Assembly (NCBI GenBank): GCA_963745175.1
Contig: CAVUWK010000006.1
Coordinates: 558,001-622,000, forward strand
Length of the DNA: 64,000 bases
Source: Bog-473 sp963745175
GTDB lineage: Bacteria; Actinomycetota; Acidimicrobiia; Acidimicrobiales; RAAP-2
Direction of reading: 5' to 3'
Part shown: piece after piece, positions 47,296-55,580 of the stretch
How positions within the stretch are numbered: the first letter of the stretch is position 1
Layout of the letters: every line of letters begins with the position of its first letter
The notes under the pieces: model-generated
What the model saw: only the letters and a program-made list of their open reading frames with translations
What the model was told of the DNA's origin: nothing
Databases searched by the model: none
Position numbers and translations under genes: made by a program

Positions 47296-49185
47296 CTAGG
47301 ACAGCGAGCGGGCGAACCCCGGACGCTCCGACGCCCACCAACGCCTGCGCCGGTCCCAGCGTTCCTGGCCGCCCATCCATTCCCACATCAGGACGAAGCC
47401 CGGCTCGCCGGCATCCGCATGGCGCTTGACGAACTCCCCGCTGCGCGCCATGGCGTCGTCGAGGATCTCCAACAGCTCGTTCCGTCCTGAGAGGTCGAGG
47501 CCGTAACTGTCGCACGCCTGGCGGAGCCGGTCCGGGCGGTCCGGGCGCTCCCAGCCGAGCAGGGCCGCGCTCTCGTCGTCGTCGATCGGCACGCACATCC
47601 GGGCGAACTGCGCCAGGTCGTAGACCGGGCGGCCGGGCGCGCAGTAGTCGAAGTCGAGCAGCCCGACGGCCAGGCCGTCGCGAAACACGACGTTCTCGAG
47701 ACAGAGGTCGTTGTGGCACACGATGGGGCCGCCCCGGGGGTCGGCGAGCTCGTCGTTCCACGTCAAGCCCGGCCGGGCCGGGTCGAACGCTGCCGACGCC
47801 CGGTGGAACCGGGCCATGAGCTCCGCCACCGACGTCAACGCCTCGTCCGTCAACGCCCAGCTCGGGTACGGGGCCGCGGGCGCATCGCCCTCAATGAACT
47901 CGAGGCGCTCGCGTCCGTCTGCGTCGACCCGCACCGGCCGCGGCACACCGCCAAAGCCGGCGGTCCGCACCTCGCGTAGGAACGCGAAGATGGATTGGGA
48001 GTGATGGTTGGACGGCCGCAGCACGTGGGGACCCACCCGCACCACCTGGCCCTGGTTCGCTACCCCGCCGTGCAGCACTTCCTCGTCTCCAGAGCGCTCC
48101 ACGGCGGGCAGGCTACCGACGGGCGGTGCCCAATCCTCCAGGGGGCTCGCTGGCGTGTTGACGGGGGCAGTCGGCGGCGAGCCTGAAACCGAGGTGCGCG
48201 CTCCTCGCCGCAGACGAGCCCGCCACCCTTCGGGGTCGAAGCTGGCGGGCATGGAGCGCTCCACGAACTCGCGCAGGACCCGGACGAAGCGCGGCGGGTC
48301 CGTGTGGTGGGGGAAGTGCCCGGCCTCGTCGAAGACCTCCAGCTCGCTGCCCGGCATCACAGTGTGGATCAGACGGCCGTGGCCCAACGGGATGATGGCG
48401 TCACGCGCTCCCCACACGATCAGCGTGGGGACGCCCTCGGCCAGGTATGCCCGGTCGAGCATCGTGATGACCTGGCCTGACCAGTCGATGCTCGAGCGCA
48501 AGGTACGCAGGATGACCTGGCGGGCCTCCGTGTCGGGGAGCGAGTCGAACACGGCCAGGATCTCCTCGGCGTCGCGCCCGAGTGCGGTGTCGAACACCCG
48601 CAGCAGCCCGGCGCCGAGGCGGCTGACGAAGCGGATGGGCGGCAGGCCGAGGAGCGGCATGAGGGCCTCGACGCCCGGGACGGCGGCCAGGCGCAGCAGC
48701 GGGCTGACCGTCCGGCCGACGCCGCCGCTCCCCACCAGGACCAGGCGCTCACAGCGATCGGGGAACTGGTAGGCGAATTGCGCCGCCACCCCACCGCCCA
48801 GTGAATGGCCGACGACGGTGACCTTGTCGACCTCGAGCACGCTCAGGAGGTCGCGCATCCCGTTGGCGAAGCCCGCCACCGAATAGTCGGCCCTCGGCTT
48901 CTCGGAGCGGCCGTGCCCGAGGAGATCCGGGGCGATGACCGTGTAGTGCTCGGCCAGTTGCTCCACCACCGGTCGCCAGGTGTCCGAGCTGTCGCCGATC
49001 CCGTGGATGAGGAGGAGGGCGGGCCCCGAGCCGGCCTTCACATAGGCCCGCCGGTAGCCGTGGATCGTGACGTACTGCACGCAGAAGGCGCCCTCGCGCC
49101 GGACGCCCGGCCGGTAGCGGATCTCCGCCGGGTCAACGGGCTCCGTCGGGTTCGTCCTCTTCGCCGCGGGCGCCGTCTCACCCAT
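47296..49185 (-). CDS. Alpha/beta hydrolase fused to an aminoglycoside-phosphotransferase-like kinase
   Basis: One open frame of 629 residues. Residues about 40-335: alpha/beta hydrolase with LLIHGIGDSSDTW (oxyanion hole), nucleophile VVGHSLGGGVAAQF, acid in VWGARDAIIPLG and catalytic His in EAGHFPHHTDP. Residues about 362-629: APH-fold kinase with VRVGPHVLRPSNHHS, catalytic loop GPIVCHNDLCLENVVF (HNDLxxxN) and metal loop GLLDFDYCAPGRP. The kinase also has its own plausible start, GTG at 48102, where relatives begin. The fusion could therefore be real, or a lost stop, given the frame errors elsewhere. ATG 49185 follows GGGAGA. Substrates unknown. Confidence 0.75.
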   Translation of the reverse strand: MGETAPAAKRTNPTEPVDPAEIRYRPGVRREGAFCVQYVTIHGYRRAYVKAGSGPALLLIHGIGDSSDTWRPVVEQLAEHYTVIAPDLLGHGRSEKPRADYSVAGFANGMRDLLSVLEVDKVTVVGHSLGGGVAAQFAYQFPDRCERLVLVGSGGVGRTVSPLLRLAAVPGVEALMPLLGLPPIRFVSRLGAGLLRVFDTALGRDAEEILAVFDSLPDTEARQVILRTLRSSIDWSGQVITMLDRAYLAEGVPTLIVWGARDAIIPLGHGRLIHTVMPGSELEVFDEAGHFPHHTDPPRFVRVLREFVERSMPASFDPEGWRARLRRGARTSVSGSPPTAPVNTPASPLEDWAPPVGSLPAVERSGDEEVLHGGVANQGQVVRVGPHVLRPSNHHSQSIFAFLREVRTAGFGGVPRPVRVDADGRERLEFIEGDAPAAPYPSWALTDEALTSVAELMARFHRASAAFDPARPGLTWNDELADPRGGPIVCHNDLCLENVVFRDGLAVGLLDFDYCAPGRPVYDLAQFARMCVPIDDDESAALLGWERPDRPDRLRQACDSYGLDLSGRNELLEILDDAMARSGEFVKRHADAGEPGFVLMWEWMGGQERWDRRRRWWASERPGFARSLS

Positions 49186-49316
49186 GCCGATCTCCCGTGT
49201 TGATGTGCCAGTTCCAGCCTCGGTGCCACCGTAGAGGCCGGACGTGTCCGGGCAGTGTCGACCCTGTGAACGGTCGATGAATGCGGGGCGCTGCCATCGG
49301 TGCGCCCGCCCTGGCG

Positions 49317-49850
49317 CTACGAGAGCGGTCCACTGCGCAACAGGCGCACCATCTCGATCGCGGTCAGCGCCGCCTCGCGTCCCTTGTTGGTCTCGTCGGG
49401 CAGCGAACGCACGAGCGCCTGCTCGAGCGTGTCGGTCGTCAGGACGCCGAAGACCACCGGCACACCCGTGGACAGCTGCACCTGCTGGATCCCCGAGGCG
49501 CACTCCCCCGCCACGAAGTCGTAATGCCCCGTGTCCCCCCGGATGACCGCGCCGAGGCACAGCACGGCCTCCACCTTCCCGGCATGGGCGAAGGCCCGGG
49601 CGACCAGTGGCAGCTCGAAGGCGCCCGGCGCCCAGGCCACAGTGACGTCCCTGCGGTCGGTCCCGGCTCCGGCCAACGCGTCGAGGGCTGCGTTGAGCAA
49701 CCGCAGTGTGATGCCGCCGTTGAACACGGCGCAGGCGATGCCGACACGGAGCCCGGTGCCGTCCGCCGTACCGTGCAGGCTCGCGCCGACGCGGGAGGCG
49801 ACGTCGTCCAGCGCGTCGGCCGGCAGGGCGACCAGGTCGGATTCGGCCAT
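49317..49850 (-). CDS. ribH: 6,7-dimethyl-8-ribityllumazine synthase
   Basis: Penultimate riboflavin step, joining the ribityl-pyrimidine and dihydroxybutanone phosphate in a capsid-like shell. 177 residues. CAVFNGGITLRLLNAALDAL, WAPGAFELPLVARAFAHAGK, CLGAVIRGDTGHYDFVAGEC and GVLTTDTLEQALVRS are the active-site blocks (catalytic His in GHYDFV). Starts MAESDLVALP with ATG and lies 22 bases after ribBA. N-terminal extension of about 30 residues before the core. Confidence 0.94.
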   Translation of the reverse strand: MAESDLVALPADALDDVASRVGASLHGTADGTGLRVGIACAVFNGGITLRLLNAALDALAGAGTDRRDVTVAWAPGAFELPLVARAFAHAGKVEAVLCLGAVIRGDTGHYDFVAGECASGIQQVQLSTGVPVVFGVLTTDTLEQALVRSLPDETNKGREAALTAIEMVRLLRSGPLS

Positions 49851-49872
49851 CAGCTGGACGCGGCGCGCCCCG

Positions 49873-51093
49873 TCACAGGACGTCGTCGAGGCCGTGCAGG
49901 AGATGCCCCATCCGCTCTTGCTTGGTGCGGAGATAGGCGATGTTCTCGGGGTTGGCCGCGAGCTGCAGCGGGACCCGCTCGGTGATGTCGAGGCCGAAGC
50001 CCTCCAGTCCGCCGTACTTGACCGGGTTGTTCGTCATGAGGCGCATGGTCGTCACGCCGAGGTCGACCAGCATCTGGGCGCCGATGCCGTACTCCCTGCT
50101 GTCGACCGGGAGTCCCTGCTGCAGGTTGGCGTCCACCGTGTCGTGGCCCTCCTCCTGCAGTTGATAAGCGCGGATCTTGTGGCCGAGGCCGATCCCGCGG
50201 CCCTCGTGGCCGCGCAGGTAGATGAGGACCCCCCGCCCTTCCTGTTCGATGAGGTCGAGCGACGCCTGCAACTGCGGGCCGCAGTCGCAGCGGAGCGAGC
50301 CGAACACGTCGCCGGTCAGGCACTCGGAGTGGACCCGCACCAGCACGTCCTCGGTCCCCGCCACGTCGCCCATCACCAGTGCGAGGTGCTGCTCGTTGTC
50401 GAGCACGGACTCGTAGACGAAGGCGCGGAACTCCCGTCCCTCGGCCGGGATGCGCGCCTCCGAGACGAGGCGCACGAGCTTCTCGTTCTGCCGGCGGTAG
50501 CGGATGAGATCCGCGATGGAGATCAGCGGGAGGTCGTGCTTCTTGGCGAAGCGCTCCAAGTCGACCAGCCGGGCCATCTCGGACTTGTCCTCGGTCACGA
50601 TCTCGCAGAGCACGCCGGCCGGCGACAGCCCGGCGGCGCGGGCCAGGTCCACGGTCGCCTCGGTGTGACCGGCCCGCTTGAGCACCCCGCCGGTCCGGTA
50701 CCGCAACGGGAAGATGTGCCCGGGGCGGTTCAGGTCGTTCGGGCGGGTGGCGGGGTCGATCAGGGCGGCGATGGTGGACGCCCGGTCGGTCGCCGAGATC
50801 CCCGTGGTCGTGCCGTGCCTGTAGTCCACGCTCACCGTGAAGGCGGTCCGCTGCGCCTCGGTGTTGGCCGTGACCATCAGGGGGAGGTCGAGCAGGTCGG
50901 CGCGCTCGGGCAGCAGCGGGACGCAGATGACACCCGAGGTGTGGGTCAAGAAGAAGGCGATGTTCTCCGGCGTCGCCGCCTCGGCCGCCATGACGAGGTC
51001 GCCCTCGTTCTCGCGGTCCTCGTCGTCGACCACCACGGCCATGCCCAGGCGCCCGATGGAGTCGATCGCCTCCTGCACCGTCGAGAACCCCAT
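49873..51093 (-). CDS. ribBA: Bifunctional dihydroxybutanone phosphate synthase / GTP cyclohydrolase II
   Basis: Feeds both branches of riboflavin synthesis. 406 residues. RibB domain (1 to about 205): VVVDDEDRENEGDLVMAAE, TTTGISATDRASTIAAL and HTEATVDLARAAGL. RibA domain (about 210-406): VRVHSECLTGDVFGSLRCDC with zinc-binding Cys, EGRGVLIYLRGHEGRGIGLG and LMTNNPVKYGGLEGFGLDI. Its ATG overlaps the ribD stop by one base (TGATG). Confidence 0.96.
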   Translation of the reverse strand: MGFSTVQEAIDSIGRLGMAVVVDDEDRENEGDLVMAAEAATPENIAFFLTHTSGVICVPLLPERADLLDLPLMVTANTEAQRTAFTVSVDYRHGTTTGISATDRASTIAALIDPATRPNDLNRPGHIFPLRYRTGGVLKRAGHTEATVDLARAAGLSPAGVLCEIVTEDKSEMARLVDLERFAKKHDLPLISIADLIRYRRQNEKLVRLVSEARIPAEGREFRAFVYESVLDNEQHLALVMGDVAGTEDVLVRVHSECLTGDVFGSLRCDCGPQLQASLDLIEQEGRGVLIYLRGHEGRGIGLGHKIRAYQLQEEGHDTVDANLQQGLPVDSREYGIGAQMLVDLGVTTMRLMTNNPVKYGGLEGFGLDITERVPLQLAANPENIAYLRTKQERMGHLLHGLDDVL

Positions 51094-52091
51094 CAGGCGG
51101 CCACCTCCACTCGAAGATCCTCACCAAGTTGCTCGACCGAGACCAGCCTGCCCTTCCACACGTCCCCAATTGTGCCAGCCCCGGGGCCCGCGAAAATCGG
51201 GCGGCCGTCGTCGCCCCCGAAGAAGACCGGCGCCAGGTACAGGACGTAGCGGTCGACGAGGCCCGCTGTGTGGAAGTCATGGGCCACGCTGGCCCCGCCC
51301 TCGACGAGGAGCTGGAGCACACCCCGGCTCCCCAGCTCGGTCAGGACGTCCCGGAGATCGCCCGACAATTCGAGGGCTGGGTGCACCTTGGCCCCGGCCG
51401 GAGCCCGGCCGAGGACGACGCGCAGGGGCTGCTCGCGCTCCACCCCGTCCTCGAGGCGCACCGTCAGTTCGGGGTCGTCGGCGCGGACCGTGCCCGCGCC
51501 GACCAGGACGGCGTCGGACCGGGAACGCAGCAGGTGCACGTCCCGGCGCGCCGCCTCCCCCGTGATCCAGCGGCTGGTGCCGTCGGGAGCGGCTGTGCGG
51601 GCGTCGAGGCTGGCCGCCATCTTGAGGATCACCCAGGGCTGCCCGGTCGTCCGGTGCTTGCGGTAGGGGGCCAGCTGTTCGGCGACCTCGTCGGCGGCCA
51701 CGCCCACGGTCACCTCCACGCCGGCGTCGCGCAGTGCGGCGATGCCCCGCCCGGCCACCTGCTGGTCGGGGTCCTCGATGCCGACCACGACCCGGGCCAC
51801 CCCTGCCGCGATGATGGCGTCGGTGCAGGGCGGCGTGCGCCCGTGGTGGGCGCAGGGCTCGAGCGTGGCGTAGAGGGTGGCTCCCCGCGCCGCCTCACCC
51901 GCCGCGGCGAGCGCGGCCACCTCGGCGTGGGGGCCGCCCGGAGGCGCCGTCGCGCCGGCGAAGACAGTCCCGCCGTCCGGGCCGGAGTCCGGCGGGACGA
52001 CCACGCTGCCCACCCAGGGGTTGGGTGCCGTGGTCGAACGGACCGTTGCGGCCTGCGCCATCGCACGGCGCATGTGCTCCACATCGTCCAT
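51093..52091 (-). CDS. ribD: Bifunctional riboflavin deaminase/reductase
   Basis: Deaminates, then reduces the pyrimidine intermediate. 332 residues. The deaminase has APNPWVGSVVVPP, zinc site HAEVAALAAAGEAARGATLY and LEPCAHHGRTPPCTDAIIAA. The reductase starts near PWVILKMAASLDARTAAPDG, with SRWITGEAARRDVHLLRSRS and LLVEGGASVAHDFHTAGLVD. First gene of the rib operon, with a near-consensus promoter about 45 bases upstream. Confidence 0.95.
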   Translation of the reverse strand: MDDVEHMRRAMAQAATVRSTTAPNPWVGSVVVPPDSGPDGGTVFAGATAPPGGPHAEVAALAAAGEAARGATLYATLEPCAHHGRTPPCTDAIIAAGVARVVVGIEDPDQQVAGRGIAALRDAGVEVTVGVAADEVAEQLAPYRKHRTTGQPWVILKMAASLDARTAAPDGTSRWITGEAARRDVHLLRSRSDAVLVGAGTVRADDPELTVRLEDGVEREQPLRVVLGRAPAGAKVHPALELSGDLRDVLTELGSRGVLQLLVEGGASVAHDFHTAGLVDRYVLYLAPVFFGGDDGRPIFAGPGAGTIGDVWKGRLVSVEQLGEDLRVEVAA

Positions 52092-52136
52092 GGGTCAGGT
52101 CCTTGCCCGGGGTGGATCCCCGGCCTTGTGCGTGCA

Positions 52137-52165
52137 ATTATAGAACACGTTTCAGTTTTTGTCGA
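52137..52165 (-). promoter_or_regulatory. ribD promoter
   Basis: TCGACA, 17 bases, perfect TATAAT on the minus strand (52165-52160 and 52142-52137). The leader to the ribD ATG is only about 40 bases, with a small CCGGGG/CCCCGG hairpin. That is too short for an FMN riboswitch. Confidence 0.7.
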
Positions 52166-52199
52166 GAGTGCCTGGTCAGCCGCTCAGAAATCTGCACGG

Positions 52200-52877
52200 T
52201 CAGCCACCGCCGAGCACGGCGAGGAGCCCGGTCACGTCGGCGATGATCGCCGTCGGCGAGGCGGCTGCCAGCGTGGCCTCGTCGTGGGCGCCGCTCAGAA
52301 CGCCGACGACCGCCCCGGCTCCGGCGGCATTCCCCGCTTCCAGGTCGCTGACGGTGTCCCCCACCACCACGACCGCACCGGGGTCATCGACGCCCAGGCG
52401 GGTCATGGCACCGAGGACCAGGTCGGGCGCGGGGCGTCCCCGCCCGACGTCGGCGGGTGAGAGGGCCAGGTCGATCTCGGAGCGCCAGCCCAGGGCGTCG
52501 AGCAGAGCGTCACGGGTCGACGGCGCGAACCCCGTCGTGAGGCATACCGCGAGACCGGCGGCGCGCAGGTCGCGGAGCACCCCGAGCGCGCCGGGGATCT
52601 CCGTCACCGCACCGCCGGCGACGATCGCCTCGTAGGCGCGGGCAAACGCCGCAGTGGCGTCGGCGGCCTCCCCCGGTTCGAGCAGGCTGGCGAACACGTC
52701 CGCCTTGGACCAGCCCATCGTCCGGCGTACCACGGCCTGGGCCGCCTCGAATCGGGGGCTCCCCTCGGCGATCCCGACGGCGGCCAGGGCGCTGGTGAAC
52801 GCCGCCTCCACGGCACCGTCGTCGCGCACGGTCGTCCCGGCCATATCGAGACAGGCGAGGGCGAAGGGCCCGATCAC
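52200..52877 (-). CDS. Phosphonatase-like HAD hydrolase
   Basis: 225 residues. The HAD motif I is CLDMAGTTVRDDGAV, with the DMAGTTV form typical of phosphonoacetaldehyde hydrolase and its relatives. Motif II is CLTTGFAPSTRDALL, motif III lies around GRGRPAPDLVLGAM, and motif IV is VVVVGDTVSDLEAGNAAGAG. GTG 52877 overlaps the stop of the FAD oxidoreductase gene (GTGA). This HAD-FAD pairing is a known theme in organophosphonate breakdown, which suggests C-P bond cleavage. Substrate not proven. Confidence 0.83.
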   Translation of the reverse strand: MIGPFALACLDMAGTTVRDDGAVEAAFTSALAAVGIAEGSPRFEAAQAVVRRTMGWSKADVFASLLEPGEAADATAAFARAYEAIVAGGAVTEIPGALGVLRDLRAAGLAVCLTTGFAPSTRDALLDALGWRSEIDLALSPADVGRGRPAPDLVLGAMTRLGVDDPGAVVVVGDTVSDLEAGNAAGAGAVVGVLSGAHDEATLAAASPTAIIADVTGLLAVLGGG

Positions 52878-54016
52878 GCTGAGGCTCCCACCGCGCCGGC
52901 GGCGCGCAGCGTGTCCGCCGCGATCGCCGGGGCGCACGTCATGCCCCGGCCACCGGGTCCGGTCACCAGCCACACGCCCGGATGGACCTCCTCGCGCAGG
53001 CACACGTCGCCATCGAGGCACTGGGCGTAGACGCCCTCCCAGCGGCGCCGCACGGGCGGGAGTTCCGTCCCGAGGATGCGCTGCGCCCGGTCCATGATCT
53101 CGTGGGTCGGGTCCTCGCTCAGCGCGAAGTCGAACGGCTCCCCGTAGGCGTGCGTGTCCCCGATCGTCAGCCCGCCGTCGGGGCGTTGGACCAGCAGGAG
53201 CTGAATGTGGTGATCGGCCGCGACCGGGGTCTGCTCGCCGAGCTGCGCCAGCGGCGCCGACTCGTACGCCGGGTAGTAGCGCAACGTGTCCACGTCGGCG
53301 AGCGACGTCGTGAGCCTGGTGGCGAAGGGGGCCGTCTCGAGCATCTGCAGCCGGACCCGGCGGAGGCGGGCGGCGATCGGCTCGGAGCCCGGCAGGTGGT
53401 CGTAGGCGGCGCCGGTCGCCAGCACGAGGACGTCGCCCTCCCAGCGGGTCCCGGTGGTGTCGACGAGTGCGTGCGGCCCGGCGGCGACGACGCGCCGCCC
53501 CGGGTGGAAGCGGTACCGCTCCCCGTGCATCTCGGCGAGATGCGCGCGCAACGCAGCCAGAGCGTGGCGGGGCTCGACCACCGCGTCGTCTGCACCGTGC
53601 AGCGCGCCCGCGACGTCGCCCCGGACGGCCGGATTGCACGCCCGGACCTCGTCGGGTTCCAGGAAGGAGATCGAGCGCGCCGCGGCGTCGGGGTGCGCGG
53701 CGAATGCCTGCATGACCGCGCGTGCCGATGCGTCGCAGGCGACGGTCAGCGAGCTCATGGGGCGGAATCCGATGCCGGGCACTGCCGCGCCGACCTCCTC
53801 CCAGCGCCGCCGGGCCCGGCGGGCCACATCGAGCTCCGCCCCGGAGCGCCGGCCGCTCACCCATACCAGCCCGAAGTTGCGCACCGACGAGCCGATCGGC
53901 CCCGCCTCGGCCTCGAGATGCTCCACGGAGAAGCCGGCGGCGGCGAGCTCGAGCGCGTGCCAGGTGCCGAGGATGCCGCCACCGGCGACGACCGCGCGGC
54001 TCGGTCGTCCGCTCAT
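52874..54016 (-). CDS. FAD-dependent oxidoreductase of the phosphonate-linked (TIGR03364-like) type
   Basis: 380 residues, DAO fold. N-terminal FAD-binding VVAGGGILGTWHALELAAAG, SVRNFGLVWVSGRRSG, HGADDAVVEPRHALAALRAH and C-terminal LVTGPGGRGMTCAPAIAADT. Likely oxidises an amine (an N-methyl or aminophosphonate-type substrate) to an aldehyde that the adjacent HAD enzyme then processes. ATG start; coupled to the HAD gene. Assignment to the phosphonate-linked subfamily is from remembered family features and the neighbour. Confidence 0.75.
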   Translation of the reverse strand: MSGRPSRAVVAGGGILGTWHALELAAAGFSVEHLEAEAGPIGSSVRNFGLVWVSGRRSGAELDVARRARRRWEEVGAAVPGIGFRPMSSLTVACDASARAVMQAFAAHPDAAARSISFLEPDEVRACNPAVRGDVAGALHGADDAVVEPRHALAALRAHLAEMHGERYRFHPGRRVVAAGPHALVDTTGTRWEGDVLVLATGAAYDHLPGSEPIAARLRRVRLQMLETAPFATRLTTSLADVDTLRYYPAYESAPLAQLGEQTPVAADHHIQLLLVQRPDGGLTIGDTHAYGEPFDFALSEDPTHEIMDRAQRILGTELPPVRRRWEGVYAQCLDGDVCLREEVHPGVWLVTGPGGRGMTCAPAIAADTLRAAGAVGASA

Positions 54017-54046
54017 GGCGCTCGGGGCGTCACGCCCCGCTGGTCG

Positions 54047-54760
54047 TCACTGCGTGCCGGCGGCGACGCGGACCGACGCCCGGATGGCGTTGGCCGCCTC
54101 CCATGGCCGGGGCTGCCCGAAGATCGCACTGCCGGCCACCAACACGTTGGCGCCCGCCGCGACGGCCACCGGAGCCGTGGTGGTGTCGATCCCCCCGTCC
54201 ACCTCGATGTCGAGGTCGAGCGAGCCGGCGACAACCTCGGCCCGCACCTGTGCCACCTTCGCCATGACGTCGGCGATGAAGCTCTGACCTCCGAAGCCGG
54301 GGAACACCGTCATGCACAGGACGAGGTCGACGTCGCGCAGGTACGGGCGCACCGCCTCGAACGGCGTGTCGGGGTTGAGGGCCAGACCCGTCCGCAGGCC
54401 GAGACCGCGCATCTGGGTTATCAGCTCGTCGGTGTTGCCCACCTCGACGTGCACCGTGCAGCCGTCCGCACCTGCCTCTGCGAAGTCCTTCAGGTAGCGC
54501 CCCGGCTCGGTCATCATGAGGTGGCAGTCGAAGAACAGCGGTGTGTGGTGGCGCAGCGAGGCGACCACGGGAGGCCCGATCGTGACGTTCGGGACGAAGT
54601 GCCCGTCCATGACATCGACGTGGAGCCAGTCGGCCACGGGCGCCACCTCCCCCACCTGCTCGGCCAGCATCCCGAAATCGGCCGAGAGCACCGACGGCGC
54701 GATGCGGAGGTCACCGAAACGGCCGGGGTCGCGGCCCGGCGTCGACGACCGTCCCTCCAT
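54047..54760 (-). CDS. rpe: Ribulose-phosphate 3-epimerase
   Basis: Pentose-phosphate pathway, ribulose 5-phosphate to xylulose 5-phosphate. 237 residues, TIM barrel: IAPSVLSADFGMLAEQV, WLHVDVMDGHFVPNVTIGPP (metal Asp), FDCHLMMTEPGRYLKDF, MTVFPGFGGQSFIADVMAKV and IEVDGGIDTTTAPVAVAAGA. ATG 54760 lies 11 bases after the methyltransferase stop. An N-terminal extension of about 18 residues precedes the barrel. Confidence 0.95.
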   Translation of the reverse strand: MEGRSSTPGRDPGRFGDLRIAPSVLSADFGMLAEQVGEVAPVADWLHVDVMDGHFVPNVTIGPPVVASLRHHTPLFFDCHLMMTEPGRYLKDFAEAGADGCTVHVEVGNTDELITQMRGLGLRTGLALNPDTPFEAVRPYLRDVDLVLCMTVFPGFGGQSFIADVMAKVAQVRAEVVAGSLDLDIEVDGGIDTTTAPVAVAAGANVLVAGSAIFGQPRPWEAANAIRASVRVAAGTQ

Positions 54761-54771
54761 GTGTCCGGCGC

Positions 54772-55578
54772 TCAGCTGAAACGCGCCCAGCACACGATGC
54801 GCCGGAACCCGTAGAAGTAGGGCTCGCGCTCGCCGAGCTCCTCGATCAGTCGTTCCCGGTAGCGCTCGACGAACGCGTCGAACAGCTCGGGACTGAGCCG
54901 TTTGCGGTAGGGCGTGAGCAGCGTGCCCATGACCCACTCGACGACCTCACCGGTCGACTCGAGCTCGTGGCCGTAGACCTCCATGCGCACGACCTGATCC
55001 TTCGCCCCCAGCTCGTAGAGCAGGTCGGCGTAGAGCTCGGGCGAGAGCACGAAGCGCCCGCGGTCCTCCGGGACATCCCCGTAGAGCGCATCGATGAACG
55101 GGGGCTCGTTGGCGACGGCCAGCGCCAGCAGGTGCGACGGGTGGCGGTAGTTGGCCGGCACCTGGAAGGCGAGCTGCCCGTCCGGGCCGAGCGCAGTGCG
55201 CATGCGCGCCAAGAGGTTGAGGTGATCATCGATCCACTGGAGCGACGCGTTGGCGAACACGAGGTCGAGGCCTTCGTCGAGCCAGGTCGCGATGTCACCC
55301 TGGGCGAACGACAGCCCGGCGACGTCGCCGTGCGCCGACTGCGCGCGGGCCAGCATGGCCGGTGAGGAGTCCACGCCGACGGTCTCCTTGGCCGCCATCT
55401 CCTCGTGCAGGATGGTGGTCAGATCCCCCGTGCCGCACCCGAGGTCGGCGATGCGTCCACCGGAGACGGGGTGGCACAGGGCCAGGAGGTCATCGAAGGG
55501 TTGCTGGCGTTCCGAACGGAACCGCTCGTACTGGTCGGGGCTCCAGCCATCGATCGGAGTCACGGTCACCGGTCTCAT
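54772..55578 (-). CDS. SAM-dependent methyltransferase, trans-aconitate 2-methyltransferase-like
   Basis: 268 residues. Begins MRPVTVTPIDGWSPDQYERF, then SAM site RIADLGCGTGDLTTILHEEM, VGVDSSPAMLARAQ, and FDLVFANASLQWIDDH-type motif (LDLVFANASLQWIDDHLNLL) as in Tam. Later QVPANYRHPSHLLALAVANE and RFVLSPELYADLLYELGAKD match Tam-like proteins. Two bases after fmt. Substrate inferred from family only. Confidence 0.8.
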   Translation of the reverse strand: MRPVTVTPIDGWSPDQYERFRSERQQPFDDLLALCHPVSGGRIADLGCGTGDLTTILHEEMAAKETVGVDSSPAMLARAQSAHGDVAGLSFAQGDIATWLDEGLDLVFANASLQWIDDHLNLLARMRTALGPDGQLAFQVPANYRHPSHLLALAVANEPPFIDALYGDVPEDRGRFVLSPELYADLLYELGAKDQVVRMEVYGHELESTGEVVEWVMGTLLTPYRKRLSPELFDAFVERYRERLIEELGEREPYFYGFRRIVCWARFS

Positions 55579-55580
55579 GT

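Noticed and set aside
52092..52199. FMN riboswitch before ribD
   Set aside because: The interval after the promoter is too short and lacks the conserved aptamer helices.
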